NCBI GenBank assembly: GCA_028282105.1
Contig: JANQIO010000056.1
Span: 1 to 53,460, forward strand
DNA length: 53,460 nt
From: Halieaceae bacterium
GTDB taxonomy: Bacteria > Pseudomonadota > Gammaproteobacteria > Pseudomonadales > Halieaceae
Direction of reading: 5' to 3'
Shown here: piece after piece, positions 52,130 through 53,460 of the stretch
Layout of the letters: each line of letters begins with the position of its first letter
How positions within the stretch are numbered: position 1 is the stretch's first letter
The notes under the pieces: generated by a model
What the model saw: only the letters and a program-made list of their open reading frames with translations
The model's database searches: none
Told to the model about the DNA's origin: nothing
Translations under genes and position numbers: made by a program

Positions 52130-52154
52130 AAAAAGCCGGCGCGGGGCCGGCTTT
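52130..52154 (-). terminator. Rho-independent terminator after the acidic-protein gene
   Basis: A perfect 9-bp inverted repeat (52132-52140 and 52146-52154, GCCGGC core) with loop GCGGG is followed on the minus strand by TTTTTG. It lies 20 bases after the stop of the acidic protein and before queA. Confidence 0.88.
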
Positions 52155-52173
52155 CCAGGGAGCTGGGTTCGTA

Positions 52174-52626
52174 TCAGCTCTTGTCTTCTTCTTCCGAATC
52201 GGCGGCTGGAACTTCCTCCTCGGCCGGGGCTTCCTCTTCTGCGGCGGCCTCCTGTTCTGCAGGAGCTTCCTCTTCAGCAGGAGCCTCTTCGGCGGCGGCC
52301 TCTTGAGCCGGCGCTTCCTCGGCAGTGGCTTCTTCAGCGGGCGCTTCCTCGGCAGTGGCTTCTTCAGCGGGTGCTTCTTCTGCAGCGTCTCCTTCGGAGG
52401 ATGCTTCTTCTGCAGCGTCTCCTTCGGAGGATGCTTCTTCTGCAGCTTCCGCTTCGGGCTCTGGAGCGGCCGGCAGCGCCACCTTCAGCAGACCCTCTTC
52501 AACGAGGATGCGCACCTTGTCGTCGCCATTGATCGGCTTCTTGTCCGCATCCTTGACAGCGTAGCGCTCGTCGCCGCGCTGGTAGATGGTATAGGACTCG
52601 GTTTTCTTGACTACTTTCATCGCCAC
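52174..52626 (-). CDS. Small protein with conserved N-terminus and acidic repeat tail, function unknown
   Basis: A 150-residue protein. The first 50 residues form a compact basic/polar domain (MKVVKKTESYTIYQRGDERY, then AVKDADKKPINGDDKVRILV), a type I have met in hypothetical proteins of related marine gammaproteobacteria. Roughly residues 53-150 are almost only Ala, Glu and Pro (AEEAPAEEATAEEAP and similar), built by tandem 30-bp DNA duplication. No signal peptide or membrane segment is present. GTG 52626 has GGGAG nine bases before it; ATG 52620 is the other start. The gene has its own promoter and terminator. Confidence 0.85.
   Translation of the reverse strand: MAMKVVKKTESYTIYQRGDERYAVKDADKKPINGDDKVRILVEEGLLKVALPAAPEPEAEAAEEASSEGDAAEEASSEGDAAEEAPAEEATAEEAPAEEATAEEAPAQEAAAEEAPAEEEAPAEQEAAAEEEAPAEEEVPAADSEEEDKS
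52311..52446. repeat. 30-bp coding tandem repeats in the acidic tail
   Basis: Two identical 30-bp units (52311-52340, 52341-52370) are followed by two near-identical units of a second 30-bp type (52371-52400, 52401-52430; one mismatch) and a partial third to 52446. Each unit encodes ten residues (EEATAEEAPA type and EGDAAEEASS type), so copy-number change keeps the frame. Confidence 0.9.
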
Positions 52627-52700
52627 GGATCTTTTCTCCCTATCGCTCCAGGTACTCAGAGGCTATGTGTTTACAGCCGTGCGTTTACAACAAGGCGCGA

Positions 52701-52728
52701 AGTGTACAGGGTACGGGCCAAATAACAA
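52701..52728 (-). promoter_or_regulatory. Putative promoter of the acidic-protein gene
   Basis: On the minus strand TTGTTA (52723-52728) and TACACT (52701-52706) are spaced by 16 bases, 74 bases upstream of the GTG start. Confidence 0.5.
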
Positions 52729-52749
52729 GGCAGCGGGGGCTGCGGCCGA

Positions 52750-52778
52750 TTGATCGACAGGGGACCTTGAATTACACT
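52750..52778 (+). promoter_or_regulatory. Putative promoter of tRNA-Leu
   Basis: TTGATC (52750-52755) and TACACT (52773-52778) are spaced by 17 bases, 21 bases upstream of the tRNA. A GC-rich discriminator (GCCCGCCC) follows, as in stringently controlled stable-RNA promoters. Confidence 0.65.
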
Positions 52779-52799
52779 GCCCGCCCTGCCTGATCCGCT

Positions 52800-52886
52800 G
52801 CCGGAGTGGTGAAACTGGTAGACACGAGGGATTCAAAATCCCTTGCCAGCGATGGCGTGCCGGTTCGAGTCCGGCCTCCGGTACCA
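52800..52886 (+). tRNA. tRNA-Leu (anticodon CAA)
   Basis: An 87-nt class II tRNA with an encoded CCA end. The acceptor GCCGGAG pairs with CTCCGGT, the D-loop contains GGTAGA, the anticodon stem AGGGA/TCCCT encloses loop TTCAAAA with anticodon CAA, the long variable arm follows, and the T arm is CCGGTTCGAGTCCGG. The first acceptor pair is G1-U72, not the G-C of the E. coli counterpart. It reads UUG codons. The location upstream of queA is shared with Pseudomonas. Confidence 0.95.
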
Positions 52887-52889
52887 GGG

Positions 52890-53126
52890 CTTTTTCCGCG
52901 AACGATGCGCTTTTTCCGCGAACGCCGCTTTGCGGCGCACGCTGGGCTGAGGGCTCTTGCCGCGAACGCCGCTTGGCAGCGCGCGCTGGGCTGAGGGCTC
53001 TTGCCGCGAACGCCGCTTTGCGGCGCACGCTGGGCTGAAGGCTCTTGTCGCGAACGCCGCTTGGCGGCGCACGCTGGGCTGAGGGCTCTTGCCGCGAACG
53101 CCGCTTTGCGGCGCGCGCCGAGCTGA
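52890..53126. repeat. 44-bp tandem repeat array after tRNA-Leu
   Basis: The marker CGAACGCCGC recurs exactly every 44 bases at 52919, 52963, 53007, 53051 and 53095, giving five units, with a short degenerate unit (CGCGAACGATGCG) just after the tRNA. Each unit contains a small palindrome, GCCGC-TTT-GCGGC or GCCGC-TTG-GC(G/A)GC, followed by GC(A/G)CGCTGGGCTGAGGGCTCTTGC-like sequence. All spacers are alike, so this is a minisatellite or REP-like cluster and not a CRISPR. Confidence 0.9.
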
Positions 53127-53187
53127 GGGGTCCGCTTCCACCTTTATACGCTGATACTGCCAGTGGCTTGCGCCCGGACTGAGGTCG

Positions 53188-53208
53188 GAGCGCTGCGCAG
53201 CAGCGCTC
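53188..53208. other. Hairpin downstream of the last partial gene
   Basis: A perfect 8-bp stem GAGCGCTG (53188-53195) / CAGCGCTC (53201-53208) with loop CGCAG. There is no T run on either strand. It may mark the transcript end of the minus-strand gene at 53225. Confidence 0.5.
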
Positions 53209-53224
53209 ATTGCATCAGGTCAGA

Positions 53225-53458
53225 TCAGGATTCCTGAGGTTGGCGCTTCAGGAGTACCGGCGTGGGGACGGCGTCGAGCCGGCCCTGCAGGAACAGCAGG
53301 CTGCGGCGCAGCTGCTGGCCCCAGGCGTTGAACAGCACGTCGATGGCGTCGCGGTCATCCTCGATGGCGTCCAGCGAGGAGATATCGTCGGGGGACTTGC
53401 AGTCCAGGGCGCGAATCACCACGGTCTGGTCGGAGGGGTCGAGCAGCGCAAGGGTCAT
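53225..53458 (-). CDS. Unknown protein, C-terminal part or short gene at the window edge
   Basis: An open frame of 77 codons from ATG 53458 to the stop at 53225. It may continue beyond the window, with the ATG internal. The sequence is acidic in the first half (KSPDDISSLDAIEDDRDAID) and helical later (VLFNAWGQQLRRSLLFLQGRLD). I do not recognise a family. It has normal base composition for this genome and looks like a real coding end. Confidence 0.5.
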   Translation of the reverse strand: MTLALLDPSDQTVVIRALDCKSPDDISSLDAIEDDRDAIDVLFNAWGQQLRRSLLFLQGRLDAVPTPVLLKRQPQES

Positions 53459-53460
53459 GG

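Noticed and set aside
52890-53126. Possible CRISPR array after tRNA-Leu
   Set aside because: The whole 44-bp unit repeats, including what would be spacers. There are no unique spacers and no cas genes nearby.
52833-53210. Minus-strand open frame with PDSNRH-type sequence through the tRNA and repeats
   Set aside because: It is the antisense of a tRNA plus a 44-bp repeat whose length is not a multiple of three. This is a well-known false protein type next to tRNA genes.

Overview
This 53.5 kb window is GC-rich bacterial chromosome from a gammaproteobacterium. The gene families, the protein sequences and the Pseudomonas-like gene neighbourhoods (der-bamB-yfgM-hisS-ispG-rodZ-pilW-rlmN-ndk; trmJ/suhB; secDF; tgt-queA-tRNA-Leu; rpsP-rimM-trmD-rplS; prfB-lysS) point to a marine lineage of the Cellvibrionales/Halieaceae (OM60/NOR5) type. 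That placement is an inference. The window is almost entirely core housekeeping genes, densely packed, often with 1-4 base start/stop overlaps and many GTG or TTG starts. I see no prophage, insertion sequence or CRISPR array.

Layout. 1-9.4 kb (minus): a long operon-like block iscS, ndk, rlmN, pilW, rodZ, ispG, hisS, yfgM, bamB, der (der is cut by the window edge). 9.5-11.2 kb: trmJ (minus) and suhB (plus), fired from a symmetric divergent promoter. 11.2-17.9 kb (minus): secF, secD and purL. 18.1-20.8 kb (plus): mltF with an overlapping acetyltransferase and methyltransferase. 20.8-24.4 kb (minus): tadA, guaA and guaB, with a palindromic repeat between guaA and guaB. 24.5-30.6 kb: xseA, then a signalling cluster made of a Crp/Fnr-type regulator, a receiver-nucleotide cyclase, a single-domain receiver and a membrane histidine kinase, then a lipoprotein. 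30.6-40.1 kb (minus): lysS, prfB (programmed frameshift), a metal-efflux-type permease, recJ, thrC, hom, alaC. 40.2-42.0 kb: dsbC and xerD. 42.2-46.2 kb: rplS, trmD, rimM, rpsP, ffh. 46.3-48.4 kb (plus): ypjD and a CorB-like CBS membrane protein. 48.5-52.6 kb (minus): gamma carbonic anhydrase, NUDIX hydrolase, YqfO-like protein, tgt, queA and an acidic repeat protein. 52.8 kb to the end: tRNA-Leu(CAA), a 44-bp tandem repeat and a partial unknown gene.

The most notable points are these. (1) The cluster at 25.9-30.1 kb looks like a phosphorelay-controlled cyclic-nucleotide circuit. Its cyclase has an intact catalytic core but a Glu/Gly purine pair instead of the adenylyl-type Lys, and the adjacent Crp-like protein keeps the phosphate-binding cassette. 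(2) The position between trmJ and ndk, where Pseudomonas carries the full isc operon, holds only iscS, and that IscS lacks the IscU-binding tail. (3) tgt-queA is about 36 kb from secDF, and yajC is absent from both places. (4) Several repeat or hairpin elements of unknown role are present.
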